Below, piece by piece: positions 42,741 to 54,692 of a stretch of DNA of 64,000 bases; the stretch's first letter is position 1, and each line of letters opens with the position of its first letter. The notes under the pieces are model-generated. The model saw only the letters and a program-made list of their open reading frames with translations, was not told the origin of the DNA and made no database searches. Source of the stretch: Gari tellinella. Lineage: Eukaryota > Mollusca > Bivalvia > Cardiida > Psammobiidae. A program made the translations under genes and the position numbers. Location of the stretch: NCBI GenBank assembly GCA_922989275.2, contig OV277862.1, positions 44,727,786-44,791,785 of the forward strand, read 5' to 3'.

Positions 42741-43962
42741 ACAGTTTGGTCAAAATGAAACGCCGGATTGGTTTGCGTCTTAACGATCCCGAATCGCTCG
42801 AATGAGCCATAATTTCGTCACCGCGTTCAGAAGATTTCGATCAACATAAGTTAACTACGAACAATAAAAGCGTAAACACAATTAAGCACGATTAACTATT
42901 ATTGTACGGGAAAACAGTATTTATTTGCAAACAGTAAAGAACCAGATCAGACTGCTTCTGATATAGACCACTTATCTTGATCTCCAATGCTTGCAGAATT
43001 TTAAAAACTTGCGGCAAATAAAAACGAAAGACTCAAGCAGGAAACGTAACACAAACAATACACCCACCTCTCAAGCAGAACACACACACACAGTCATACA
43101 TGTACCACAACAAACACACACACACACACACGCAATACAATTCCTACATCTACACACTAAATAGAAAACAACACGCAAGACAAACATAAAGCAAAGTGAA
43201 TATAGGAGCCCGCCTTGGTACGGTCAGTAGCAATCAATAATTAACTATAAATTAATTAATCATTAACAACCACTGGGGGGTTAAACCTGGGTTTAGGGGC
43301 GCCCAACCTCACACTTATCTCCTATATGCACCTATAAAGACGAACAGTGTACATTAAATATAAACCCTGTTCCACAACCTCACAATCAAAAAGACCGCCA
43401 GCACAGTAAGTAAATACATGTAAAACATTTAACAAAAATTCTATGACAAGATCATTAGTAACATGGGAAAGAATTAAACATTCAAGCCCGTGTTAAAAAT
43501 AACCCACTATGGCAACGGTCAAATTGTACTCAAGCGACTAGTCTGTAGTTACGAGCAACTGTAAGACATGGAAGGGTCCAGGGTACGACAGAGAGGGAGG
43601 GAAAAAAACAAAGCACGAAAATCCGACATAACTCTCCCGGTTAAGGACGGCTTTAGAGATACATCATCATGTAGTACCACTCAAGAGTCAAAATAAACTG
43701 ATTATTATTTAGAAAATGGAAGACAGCATTTTCAAAGTAGGCATAGTGAAGATTAAGTTTTGCAGAGTAACTACGGTCATATAACAAGTGATTCACATGT
43801 CATGACCGATTCAAACAAAACAATCAAAGGTTCAAGCAGCCCATCAATGCCTATTTGACGAAGCATATTACTTTTCTGTCCCAAACAATGTATAAACTCT
43901 TCGCCAAATATCTAAACTCAATTTTGACGTCACATACCTGACTATGCGTCTACCATCGGTGC
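42741..43962. other. No gene; (CA)n microsatellite at 43115-43131
   Basis: CACACACA runs and unremarkable sequence. A core-1-like scrap (CAAACAGTAAAGAACCAGAT) lies at 42928. No coding signal. Confidence 0.45.
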
Positions 43963-44212
43963 TACAGTGGAGAATCTGTTATTCTTTCCCAATAAACGCG
44001 TTTACGCTAAAACTATTATTTGCAGTGCAAACAGTTTGGAGCCAGATCAGACGCCGGGTTACCCGGCGTCTGATCAGGCTCCAAACTGTTTGCAACCATG
44101 ATAAACATGAAATATCAGAATTGTCAAAAAGGTGTACTTTTCTACGTTTTAGTGCTTTGCGTTTGCGTACGTTTGCGTTTAAACGGGAAAGAATAACAGA
44201 TTCTCCACTGTA
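43963..44212 (+). mobile_element. Family A element, exact 250 bp form
   Basis: TA-flanked, perfect terminal repeats, core GGGTTACCCGGCGTCTGATC. Differs from 21350-21599 at a few bases. Confidence 0.95.
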
Positions 44213-44822
44213 GGAGCCTATGGCTAGACAAGTACCACACAGTGTACTTATAATACGAATCGCAAATGTTAAATCATTCCACAGACCAACAACAGAAGAG
44301 AATAACTAAAATATGCAAATATGTTGGTTCTTCTGATTGAAATTACATAATCATCTGGATTTCTAAGAGTGTAGTTTGTATTAGAGCTAACAATATGAGG
44401 CATTTTGTTTTGTAGATAGCGGAAAAGTCGCCTTTGTGTATTCTATACATATTTACAAGCTTAAAACATTATTTTATAATACTTTTCCATGCTTCTCCAT
44501 TTTTGATTGTTTATCAAGATTCCTTTTTACATACAGCGACCCCAGCAAACAGATGCATATTCGATAGTACGTGTAACATACGAAACATTTTTGAGGTTTA
44601 ACTGAAGATTTTAATTTTTTATGATACCTAGTAGCTGAGCTGCATATTAGTTATGTTTGCAATGTGTGTGTGTCTATTACCGTCTGAGCTTAGGGTTAAC
44701 CCAAGATGTTTCTGGTTTCTGACAAAATTAACGAGATTGGTATTAAAGAAATATTGGAGTTTACAATGCTTGAGTTAAACGTAAACAGTATAGCCTCTGT
44801 TATGGTTGGTGTTTAAAACATC
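44213..44822. other. No gene seen
   Basis: AT-rich sequence, no repeat or domain recognised. Confidence 0.4.
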
Positions 44823-45176
44823 TACAGCGCTCCCTCTCTACAACGACACCCAGTGGGAGACAAACATTTGTGCATTGTTTAGAGGGAGTCGTTGTAGGGA
44901 GGGACATCGGCTTATATTTGCAAACAGCTTGAATCCATATCAGATGCCGCGTAACGCAGCGTCTGTCCTGGATTCAAGCTGTTTGCCACTCGTCATTATG
45001 TTATTCTCTGTCAAAATGTCTAAAATGCAAATTTGAGAAAAACAGCAGACGACACTTTTAAGCAGATTATAGCACAGCCGCAAAGGCGTTGTTCTGTTTA
45101 GGGAAATGCGGCAATGGTCGTTGTAAGGAGGGAGTCGTTGTCGGGAGGGCCGTTGTAGGGAGGGAACACTGTTGTA
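44823..45176 (-). mobile_element. Family F element, intact TA ends
   Basis: TACAGCGCTCCCTCTCTAC at the left and TAGGGAGGGAACACTGTTGTA at the right, TA-flanked. Hairpin CAAACAGCTTGAATCCATAT with inverse near 44980, around GATGCCGCGTAACGCAGCGT. Confidence 0.88.
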
Positions 45177-45539
45177 ACAACTTAGACTAGGAATGAATAT
45201 GGTCATGATTAAGGATCGCTTCCGAATCATTAATTTTGGATGTTTTATACACGCTCACGAAGTGGTCGATGGCCCCAACTGCCAGATCAAAGGAAGCTAT
45301 AATGCATATAAAAAAAAAATACTGTTTTTGAGAATGTCTACAATTAAAAGTTCAAAAGTATTTGACAAAAACCAGTGGCATGTGGATAATACGGTTGCAT
45401 GACTAAACAGAGTTTTCATATTTTTGTACTAATTTTTCAGAAAGTCTATCATTAAAAATTCAAAAGTGTTTAGTAAAACGAGGTGTAAGATTCAGTGATC
45501 ACTCAAGTGTAGGTTATGATTGACCTAACTGTCGACAGC

Positions 45540-45765
45540 GCTTCAAACCTTCACTACAAATGGCGCCAAAAGGCCATTTTGCAAACGGCGTCTAATCAAA
45601 ATCCTCACTGTTTGACACTCGTATCGATATTTCTTCAGTCCGAAAAACCCTACATCTTACTTTTAGAAATATAGCAGACAACACTACCAATGCAGAGGAT
45701 ATTTGGGCGGTAAAAATGTTAAAGCAGACGATAAAATATGAAAGAGGAAAGAGCTTAAGTGTAAT
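45540..45765 (+). mobile_element. Family J element, decayed
   Basis: CTTCAAACCTTCACTACAAA, then GGCGCCAAAAGGCCATTTTG and GTTTGACACTCGTATCGATA, ending in a GGCGGTAAAAATG-type right region. Hairpin largely lost. Confidence 0.5.
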
Positions 45766-45839
45766 GCGCAGAAAAACAAGTACGCGACATTGTTCGACTG
45801 TTTATTCTAGTACAAATACGGTTGAGATATAGTTAATCT

Positions 45840-45980
45840 TACACCACCATTAGTGTCAGATAAGGATATCCCACCCGAGGTTTGAAGATATTTTAGAAAC
45901 ACGAGGCTCCGCCGAGTGTTCTTAAATATCCTCATACCGAGGGTGGGATATCCATCTGACACTCAACTGTGGTGTTGGAT
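45840..45980. mobile_element. Family H palindromic element
   Basis: ACACCACCATTAGTGTCAGA with AAGGATATCCCACCC and the inverses GGGTGGGATATCC and CTGACACTCAACTGTGGTGT. The centre is CGAGGCTCCGCCGAGTG. Single copy here. Confidence 0.75.
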
Positions 45981-47312
45981 TTATTTCCTTACCTCGTCAA
46001 CCCTTAAAACGCGTTCAGCTTGATATACAGTGGCGAGTTGTATTTTCGCGTTCGCCTCATTAATGGCGGACGGATATAAAAAAAAGAAGTACACTAGTTT
46101 CAACAACTTAATATATATATTAACACACGTGTTAAATGTTTTAAACCGCTATTACCTCACTTGATGTATATAGCCTTTATGAACTGAATATAGATCTACT
46201 AACCAGATTCGTTAGCGAGAGTTTGGCTGTAATGTGAAGGAGGATATTTTAATTCGCTAATGCATGCATGACGACGTCATGGCAACGACAATAACAAACA
46301 ATGTTCGGCTTGTCTGTCCGGACAGATAAGGTTATCTCACACACCCTAGATTTCGGGATACCTCTGTCCGAGAGGAGAGAAAATGCTACTCCGACCCGTT
46401 TAAATGACGCTTAATACAAACACAATGCATATGCCTATTCATTAACAGTGTTAATCTCCCTTAGGTCACCGTGATATGAAAAATACTGTCAGACTCAGCA
46501 GAAAACAATAATACTGTCTTTAAAATACTGTCTCCCGTTACCATAGGTTCTCGAATATCGTAAATGACGTCAACCCAAAAATGACGTCAAATCCACTTTA
46601 TCGCGCCATTTGAAGCGTCATTATAGATGACGTTAAAATTACAACTTGAAGCAGTTTGAAGTTTTAAGTTAAAATGATGCAAATAAACAGTCAGATCTGA
46701 ACGGAGATACGTATTCATGACGGCTATACTACGATCTATGCACGTTTATTTATATAGAGTTTGTATGATCCCTCCAAATTCAAATATTTTTATACCCATT
46801 GAATGGCATTATGAATCGTATGTGTATCTAGTTAAACTCATGATTCCAGCAAGTTTAAGGTATGTTCTAGTTTTCCTATTTAGATCCCAGCTATTTGGTT
46901 GACAGTATTTTTTCCGAAAGTTGACAATTTTATTGTCACCCTGTCAGACATGAGATATGTATATATTGAACGACAACGAGCGTCCGATTCAATTTCCAAT
47001 AGAACCGAAACAAGGATTGTTCGCCGTTTTATTAACATGTTGACATTGTACTATATTGGTTTCTATAATTTAACAGATTTACGTATGGTATAATATATTA
47101 TATACAACCATTTGTATGGAGTCATAACCGTATGTTCTAAAGTGTTCTTACACGTGTTAATTTTGAAATTTCTTCAGTCATACTACCCTATTTTTTAACT
47201 TTGAAACGGCATTGCAGATAACAAAATTGAAGCGGACGACAATGAAACGGTGAAGAGGCAAAAATCTCCCAAATTTTAGCATGAAAGGGTTAAAATGACG
47301 CGTGATACCAGC
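45981..47312. other. No gene seen
   Basis: Several short open frames without domain-like sequence. The last ~110 bases (from about 47200) resemble the right end of family J (GAAGCGGACGACAATGAAAC to GCATGAAAGGGTTAA). Confidence 0.4.
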
Positions 47313-47646
47313 TACAGTGTTCCCTCTCTACAACGTCACCCAACTGGAGACAAAGGTTGTGTGTGTTGTTCGGAGGGAGCTGTTATAGAGAAGGGGAATT
47401 AATACACGTTGCTTACGTTTGCAAAAGTTTGAACAGTCGCGTTTTAACTTTGAAACACCGGTATGTTCACCTAAACCAAGCTTGAAATAAGGCAAATTCA
47501 TGTATCGAAATATCGGATAATTCGAGTTAAGCGATTTCGAGATAGTGAAGTTCGACTGTAATTGTCTTGTATTTTGGAACAGCGGCAATCGTTGTTGTAA
47601 GGAGGAATCGTTGTTCTTAGGGCCGTTGTAGGGAATGAGCACTATA
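47313..47646 (+). mobile_element. Family F element carrying a family G fragment
   Basis: TACAGTGTTCCCTCTCTAC at the left, TTGTAGGGAATGAGCACTATA at the right. The interior core is replaced by a family G half (CAGTCGCGTTTTAACTTTGA to CGAGATAGTGAAGTTCGACT, 47430-47562). Confidence 0.75.
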
Positions 47647-47866
47647 TATAACGAGTATTCAAAGAAAACAAAAACGACGGACGACTACGTAGGACGGACG
47701 ACGACGAACAAAGTGCAATCACAATTAGCTTACCACGGCACTTCGTGCCAGGTGACCTAAATTCCTGTCACAAACTCAGTACCATCAGGGCTTTGATTTT
47801 CAAATGACATGGGTCATTAACCCATTGGAATTGCAATTGACAATGTTCAGATGAGACTGTGTGCAC

Positions 47867-48113
47867 TTTTCCCTCCATAGCCTGATTTTAGTTTTTTAAA
47901 ACATGACTGCTTAAAGCATGTTGAAAGTAAAGCAGAATGCGCCCTAAGGCGCATTCTGCTTTACTTCCAGCCTGCTTTAAGCTACCACCTGCTAAACTAA
48001 AAAAACTTCCTTCTGATACATAATCATGACTGTATAGATTAGACTTATTTTCTTCCGCGGAGGATTAAACGGAATGCGCTATTAAAAGGCACTCCTATAA
48101 GGTAAAGGGTTAT
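47867..48113 (+). mobile_element. Family C element
   Basis: CCCTCCATAGCCTGATTTTA at the left and TAAGGTAAAGGGTTAT at the right. Perfect core-2 hairpin around GCGCCCTAAGGCGC. Confidence 0.85.
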
Positions 48114-48165
48114 ATGAATATTGTTATTGATTTGTTTGGGAATCAACATAAAACAGTTCCTACAT
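48086..48165 (+). repeat. 80 bp direct repeat, upstream copy
   Basis: AAAAGGCACTCCTATAAGGT through AAACAGTTCCTACA, spanning the end of a family C element and flanking sequence. Repeated at 52386-52465 with two or three changes. Confidence 0.85.
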
Positions 48166-51100
48166 AGTCTAGTTGCTTAGGGTGAAAATCGTTACTTGGT
48201 GGATTAAAGCATAAAACTTTGTATACGGGTTGCATTTGCAGTATATAATCATAATAATTGGGGGTGCCCGACCTGGCTGCCCTATTTCGGCCAAAATCCA
48301 AAACGGCGTCCAAAATGGCCGCCATAAAATAATAAGTTTTGAGAAACGCCCTTATTTGGTAAATTGTCCTGATTAAAATTGTCTATAAATGTGTAAACTG
48401 GACAGAAAGACTGTACTGTGATATGGTTGTACCCATTTATATAATAAAATTGTTTATTTTCTAAATAATAACTTAATTTTTTTAATCTGAATAGAACAGA
48501 ATAGAACATAAATGGTCTAAGGCATTGACTGACACTTCATAAATGTATATTGTTATTGTTTACCTGAATAAGATGGTTCTGATGGTAAATTGAATACATA
48601 ACCACAATCAATTTATTCAACGTGTTCAACATTATTAGAAAATATCATTCTTTCTTTCTAATTAGAATAGAATCGAACCTCAATATCACATGCTAGAACT
48701 GATTTAACTTGAATATTCTCGTATTTTCCGTTGAAAATTGATAATTCATTCATGCTTAAGTCAAACATGTCTGTGTTTCAAAGTAAGAATGTGGCTAAGA
48801 TACATTTAACTTTGAAATATGGGTATGTCGACTAAAGAAAGTTTCGAGTTTTCAAGGTTCGATAGTATAACAGTTGTACTAGTATGTCAGTTTTGCAGTA
48901 CATAACCTACATGCATTTCGTGATCAGGATAATTCATTGTTTCCACTTATACATTGAGTATTTTAGCATGTATACTTTCTAGAGCATGGTGGCATTGCCT
49001 TTTAGCCCGTTTAAGTTATATCTGCAGCTTTCTGCTTTGTTGTGAGTGTTCTCCAGGGAAGTTGTCAATTATCATCTAATTTGGTCCAACGAAAGGCGTC
49101 TTGATACGGGATATTCTGGTCTGACTATATACGCAAGACCCAAATAATGGTTTGGTAGAGGCTTCTATTGGCGTGTTGTAATACAGGTGATAGTTCCTGC
49201 ATAGTTTAACATTTTACCCTGAGGAAACAGTTCCTGTCATAGGCCATTGACTTTGTATAGACTAGTTGTGATGTATGATCATAAAGTGTTCAAGTGGATC
49301 TTTCGATGCACTTATATGCTTCATTCTGCACTTAAAATGGTATTTATAAATGGATTCCTCAAAGCAACAGAAAATGGTGCCATTACTTGATAACATGATT
49401 TCAATGTCTTCCACAATGTCTTGGACATGAGGACGTATTCTTGTATCCGCTTGTGGTCATGGAGCAGCATTTGTATACTACAGCCTTTGGCAACAACAGA
49501 TTGGCATGAAGTGATGTAAATTGCTTTGTTTCCTTGGTTTTCATTGGCAGCCACATCTCCCGTCAAGAGATCAAAAAGCTCTTCTTTAGATATTTAAATT
49601 CTAATGAAATAAGTAGAAATCCACTAGTAGTCTTGTCTGATGTGAAACGTCCTTTCTTGTGCCTTTCCCCTCTTTTCCTCGGATTGACTCTTTGACACTA
49701 TATGTATTACTTTTGTGTGGGTCGCACACAACATCAACCTTTTAGCAACTTTGAAACTGTCTGTTTATCCATGGTATGAAAGCATTTTGACTATACTATG
49801 TCATATCCAACATGTGGTAGTTCCTGTTTATTATTTGGATCTAGGTTCTCCAATGGTTCCGACTTGCAGGTCGGATGTCTCAGTCTTTCCTGCTGAGAAC
49901 ACATCTGATGCCAAGGTTGATTTCCATTCCCCGAGAGGGGGTGTTGCAGGATTTAAAGAAAGAAAGAAAGAAGCTATTCTGGGCCTGAGTTTATTAAAAT
50001 CTTAGCAAACATTTCATATACATGTATAACTAGTATTTGCATACATAAGTCTACTGTAAAACTTTATTAAACCTCTGCTCTGGGCCACATCATCTTCACG
50101 TACTTGGGAAACTGTGAACAGTTGACTAAAAAGAATATTATTGCTTTTTAGTGCATCATTGTTATGTTTCACTTCTGACTTTCCTTCAGTGAATGGTATT
50201 TCAAACAGTGGTATTTTTTTTTATTGAAATCTGAATTGGATAGGTCCTGTCTATTACCACTTGTTGCACATAATTTTGCATCACTGCCTAAGTGTGCCTA
50301 AATCACCTCTTGTGGCCATGCGTATGACATTTCAGAATGAATCACACCGCTCATGTGACTCTTCTAGAAATGGAGTTTTCATACTGTTCGATTGTTTACA
50401 CACATTATTGACCTAACTACCTTTTGAAAGTCTCTTGTTTAGAGGGTCTAATGGTTATGGCTTCAAAATGCGTTTTTTATCAAGGTTATTTTTCTGAAAT
50501 TCATTTAGAATTTTAACATTTCAGGCCAAGATATCACCCAGTCTTTATGTGCATCTGAATTCTCTGTCAGTTCAATGTCACCTTGATTGTTCTGCTCATT
50601 TGCCCGATGAAACGATTTGGCAGAAAACTTGTGATTTATTGTTGGAAATACCCGGTATTTTTGGATAAAATTGTTGCTGGTATCATATACTTGTTGTATG
50701 AACTTATAACCAGTGTTTATTATTGGTGTGGTAAAGAATAAAGAAGAGCATGGGACCAGCTGCTCTAAAACGTTAACATAAAGTGTGCACTTTAATTCAC
50801 AATGTGCAAAAAGGAGAACCAACATCTCTAAACGTAGTATAAGTTCCCAGTATTTGAATGTAGAACACTTTCCTGTCATATTGTTCTTCCAGGCAACACA
50901 TTTTCCGTCATCTGCTTGATCATTCATAATTTGGAATGATTCCAGGTTTAATTTAGCTTATACCAAAACTGCCACTTTGTAAGCATATCGTGTTTTAGTT
51001 AAATAGTCCAATGAGTTGCAGAAATGAAGGAATCAGCTGATCCCGGTATTGCCACATCAGCTTTTGTTAAGGCTTGTCCATCCAGATTCGTGTCACAGCT

Positions 51101-52367
51101 ACCATCAACCCTCCAAATGGCAATCTCACTAGTCGATATGCAGACCTCCAAGCATCATCACGTAGACATTTTCGAAATGTTAATCTGTCCAGTTCCACTG
51201 AACGTATTTGGCCAAAGTAAAGAGTAAATATCTCCAGGCTCTCAAGCTGTCAGTAGGGCACCTACCCCATTACCCACCCCACATACAACACTGTTGTCCT
51301 AGCCCATGGTGTAGGAACGGTTCAACCAATAGTTGATTTGTTTTCTTGCTATACTAAACTAATAAGAAATATGGTCAGTACATAATCAAAGTAATGCAAA
51401 ATACTAAATTTGTATGAGACAAACAGTTTCAACTCAATAATATGGTCGTTATTACCAATTTTTTTGGCACGAATGGGCTTCTGTAGTTTACAAAATGAAC
51501 TTGGAGAGATCTAATGAAAAATGCATATTTACTTTTTTTTTTTATAATATATTTACATTTTATTGGCAATATATGTTTCATCTAATTGGTTATTGTACAT
51601 TTCCACAATTTTATTCTATAGGAAAATGCTGATGGAATGTCACAAGCTGCGTGTTTGCAGCAAGTCACGAAAACTCGTGACAATTACTTTTTCTATACTA
51701 TGTAATTACATTATTAATTCTCATTTCAGTTAAAACGTACTACGTGTATTGGCTATTTATCAGCCATAATTTCAAAAATAGGAAAAACAAACAGGCGTAT
51801 TGTGTCATGATTATCAGACGCTCAAATCAGAAAAATATGGTATGGTGGCCTCAATGAGACATAACCTAAATTCCGTAATCTATCAAACAAATGTTTTTTT
51901 CTTTATTAATTTGTAGCAAATAAGTTATTATTTCATATCTACGTTTTTATTATAATATTTATGTGATAAAACATGCAATTTTTAGTAGCATTTAGATTTT
52001 TCGGCCCTAGCTTAAAAATGGGCCACTTTTTATCACATTCTCAATATTTGTTGGCGAGCTGCACTGTTTTGAATAGAAAAGACGGACCAAACGTAAATTT
52101 ATCACACAGATACTATACAGTTTATGTATATTTTCTATTAATCTGCTCCAAAACATCACATTATATTGCAGTTCCTACTGTTGAAATGGAGCTCTAAAAA
52201 GTCTGTATACGTTGGCCGCCATTTTGAATTTTTCAAAAAGTAGGTCACCTAGCCCGGGCACCTATATGCCATTTGATTCTATAGGTGTCATACTATACAT
52301 GTGAGAAGTTTGGTGCTTTAATCCACTCTGTAACGATTTGGCCAAAAAATGGACATAAGCAACTAGA
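48164..52367 (-). mobile_element. 4.2 kb element with ~170 bp imperfect inverted ends
   Basis: TAGTCTAGTTGCTTAGGGTG at the left and its inverse AAGCAACTAGAC at the right. Inside, GGTGGATTAAAGCATAAAAC pairs with TGGTGCTTTAATCCACTC, and the order of GGGTGCCCGACCTGG and CCAAAATGGCCGCCA blocks is mirrored at 52200-52270. The 80 bp direct repeat lies just outside both ends. It encloses a decayed minus-strand protein. Confidence 0.65.
49321..50927 (-). pseudogene. Decayed transposon-type protein
   Basis: A 140-residue frame at 50505-50927 reads FKYWELILRLEMLVLLFAHC, then KFSAKSFHRANEQNNQG and IELTENSDAHKDWVISWPEM. From memory this resembles a poorly characterised protein family common in cnidarian and bivalve genomes with an FSA..D.A.EQNN..K..G..GLTE motif and a W.(V/I)SGPE block, probably transposon-derived (related to DUF6589-type proteins). 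A further frame at 49321-49566 on the same strand may be its continuation after disruption. It lies inside the 4.2 kb inverted-repeat element. Confidence 0.5.
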
Positions 52368-52385
52368 CGATTGTCACAGAGGATT

Positions 52386-52465
52386 AAAAGGCACTCCTAT
52401 AAGGTAAAGGGTTATATGAATAATGTTATTGATTTGTTTGGAAATCAACATAAAACAGTTCCTAC
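52386..52465 (+). repeat. 80 bp direct repeat, downstream copy
   Basis: Second copy of 48086-48165. It lies between two copies of CGATTGTCACAGAGGA (52368-52383, 52471-52486) immediately upstream of the second SRCR gene's start codon. Confidence 0.85.
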
Positions 52466-52496
52466 AACAGCGATTGTCACAGAGGAGAGGATAATC

Positions 52497-52781
52497 ATGC
52501 TGCTCTTCGTGGCAACGCATGTGTTGATGGTAATGACTGTATCTGCCATTGAAGAGTTTAAATTTCATTCTGTTCTAGTATGTGCGGGAAGTTACGGAAC
52601 AGTATTGGAAGAACATGGAAGTGTTCGAAGTTCCATGGATTGTGCAACATTATGCTCAAATACTCTAGACTGCACGTCAGGTTTGTACAGCATAGGAACA
52701 AAAAGCTGCAAACTGAACAGTGAATCATGGCTTACGTATCAAACACATGGCTGTTCACTTGAGGAGAAATATTTTGAACGG
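52497..52781 (+). CDS. Second PAN/apple-SRCR gene, exon 1
   Basis: ATG at 52497 opens a signal segment (LLFVATHVLMVMTVSA, residues 2-17), then a domain with six cysteines at 29, 49, 53, 59, 71 and 86. It aligns with exon 1 of the gene at 25650: in both, C-x3-C and a final 14-residue interval are kept, and CKLNSESW matches CKINTEAW. The exon ends at a GTGAGT donor after 95 codons, phase 0, as in the other gene. The frame is open upstream to 52371, but that part is repeat sequence, so the ATG before the signal segment was chosen. The promoter region is therefore directly next to transposon-derived sequence. The link to the exon at 63424 is inferred from paralogy. Confidence 0.82.
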
Positions 52782-52860
52782 GTGAGTATCAGGGCTCCAG
52801 ATAAGGGGACTATTTCAAAATCTTAAAACTTTATTCCACTTTAAACCCTGTCGTGTCACT

Positions 52861-52899
52861 ACTCATTAAAATCGTCTCGAAGAGACGATTCTAATGAGT
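52861..52899. repeat. Perfect hairpin sharing the family L tip
   Basis: ACTCATTAAAATCGTCTCG with its inverse CGATTCTAATGAGT. The CGTCT(C/T)GAA(A/G)AGACGATTCTAA stretch also forms the hairpin at 20054. Confidence 0.8.
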
Positions 52900-53083
52900 A
52901 TTAACAACATAGGATTTGGGGCTAAAATGAGTAAAAGAAATGTTGAATTCGTTCAGTTTACCCCCTCTTATCAAGAGCCTTGCAGTATACACCTTTCTGC
53001 CATACCAACTATGCAAATCATTCTTTTCCAACTGTGTTTCAAACAGAATGATTGAAATGTGTCACATGTTACGTGTAAACTTG

Positions 53084-53330
53084 TTAACATTTTCGTTTAA
53101 ACGTTTTATCGTCTGCTTTAACCTTCTTACCACAAAATACCGTCTGCATTTGGTAGTGACGTCTGCAATGTTTTTAAAATCAGCTTAAGGTTGTTTTTTT
53201 AACTGATGAAATGTCGATTCTAGTGTCAAACAGTTTGGATCCTGATCAGACACCGCGTTACGCGCCTTCTGATCAGGGTCCAATCTGTTTACAAAGTAGT
53301 ATTTTGCGCAATTGGCAGTGAAAAAGTTAA
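53084..53330 (+). mobile_element. Family J element with TTAA ends
   Basis: TTAACATTTTCGTTTAAACG at the left and TTGGCAGTGAAAAAGTTAA at the right. Hairpin GTTTGGATCCTGATCAGACA with inverse near 53285. Same layout as 21903-22152. Confidence 0.85.
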
Positions 53331-53454
53331 CACCGACATCAATTTAGATATCACATTTTATGACATTGTTTTTGCAACTTTCATAGCATTGTACGTGTAG
53401 ATCTTAAACATTTTTATTTCATAATATATACACCATTTATAAATAATACATATA

Positions 53455-54692
53455 CACTTAGAGGATCTTCTAACCGATTACTTTTTAAACTCATATTTTT
53501 CGAAAAAGGAACTGACACACTGAGGTAATCAGTTTTATTTCAAATACTAGGTTAAATGTGCATTGAATCGAAATATTGAATTATGAGTCTCTCTCTACGT
53601 TACGTCACACTTCCAAGTTTGACAATTTAGGTATTTTGCACGTGCGAAGCGTGTATGGGAACATTGGTAATCACGGCTTTTGATTATTTGTTGGTCATAA
53701 ATCGTCCTAACAGAAACAAATTAACATGTCGAGAATGCAGATTGTATTAATCACACGAGCACTTGAAATGTTGTATTCAGAGCCAACGTGAAACACCACG
53801 GTAACGTCATGGACGTTGTTCGTCCTGTGTGCCCTAAATTGTTTACATGAGCTTAATATTAAACACAAATATCTTATTTCACCAACTGCAACGCATTTCA
53901 ACAGGTTGTTTGCCAACATCTGCTTGTTTTAGGATATTGTGTCTAACCGGAAGTGTAGATACTAACTTTATTAGCGCCTACAGATGAAAAACTCACGTAT
54001 ATGGAATCTTTCATTTTGGTCATCACACACTCGCTCGTATGTTTCCACGCGTCTACGGTGACTGCTCGTGCATGTCTGGACCGTCATATATGTGAAAATA
54101 ATAATAATAAACGTAATTACGTAACGTAAAGTTCTGCGTTAACGGCATCAACGCCAATCATTTAAATGCAAACTTTTAACTCGGCGGCTCAAAATTCACC
54201 TTTTTGATTGATACATTACTATTGCACGTCGCTGAAGCCGTTGATGGTGGAATTCTTTAAGTATTCTGTAAATGTCACAAAGCCACTGCTGACAGCTAGT
54301 TGCATTTTTGGTATTTTACATATTGTAAGAAAACAGATCAGGAGTTGCCTCAACTTTTTTTATTTCAGTGCCAGTAGAACAATGTGCCACCAATACTTAG
54401 AAAGTATTTTTTCAAACTATTCGTTTAAGTCCTACATAAGACACCAATGTCGCGTTCAAAGCTGGTAGCCCAACAGACAAATGTCATTCATGTCATTGCG
54501 ACTTGTCATTTAAAGGTTAGGTTACAATTTCATTCATATTTTCCATAATTCGTGATCAATTTTATTCAAACTTTTCTTCCTATTGTAAAACATCTTCATC
54601 TCAAGGCAAATGTAACTTTTGGAATCCGGATTTACTAAGTTTTAGAGTAGCACCTTTATATCTGACTGATCAATTAGAAGATCCTCTGAGTG
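53455..54692. mobile_element. 1.24 kb non-autonomous element with CACTYAGAGGATC ends
   Basis: CACTTAGAGGATCTTCTAAC at 53455 and the inverse TTAGAAGATCCTCTGAGTG ending at 54692, both preceded outward by TATA-like sequence. No coding content recognised. It lies in the long intron of the second SRCR gene. Confidence 0.6.

Noticed and set aside
46717..47093. Two adjacent plus-strand frames
   Set aside because: No domain similarity or splice context; AT-rich chance frames.
52371..52496. Upstream extension of the second SRCR gene by 42 codons
   Set aside because: The sequence is the 80 bp direct repeat and family C end. A proper signal segment starts at the ATG at 52497.
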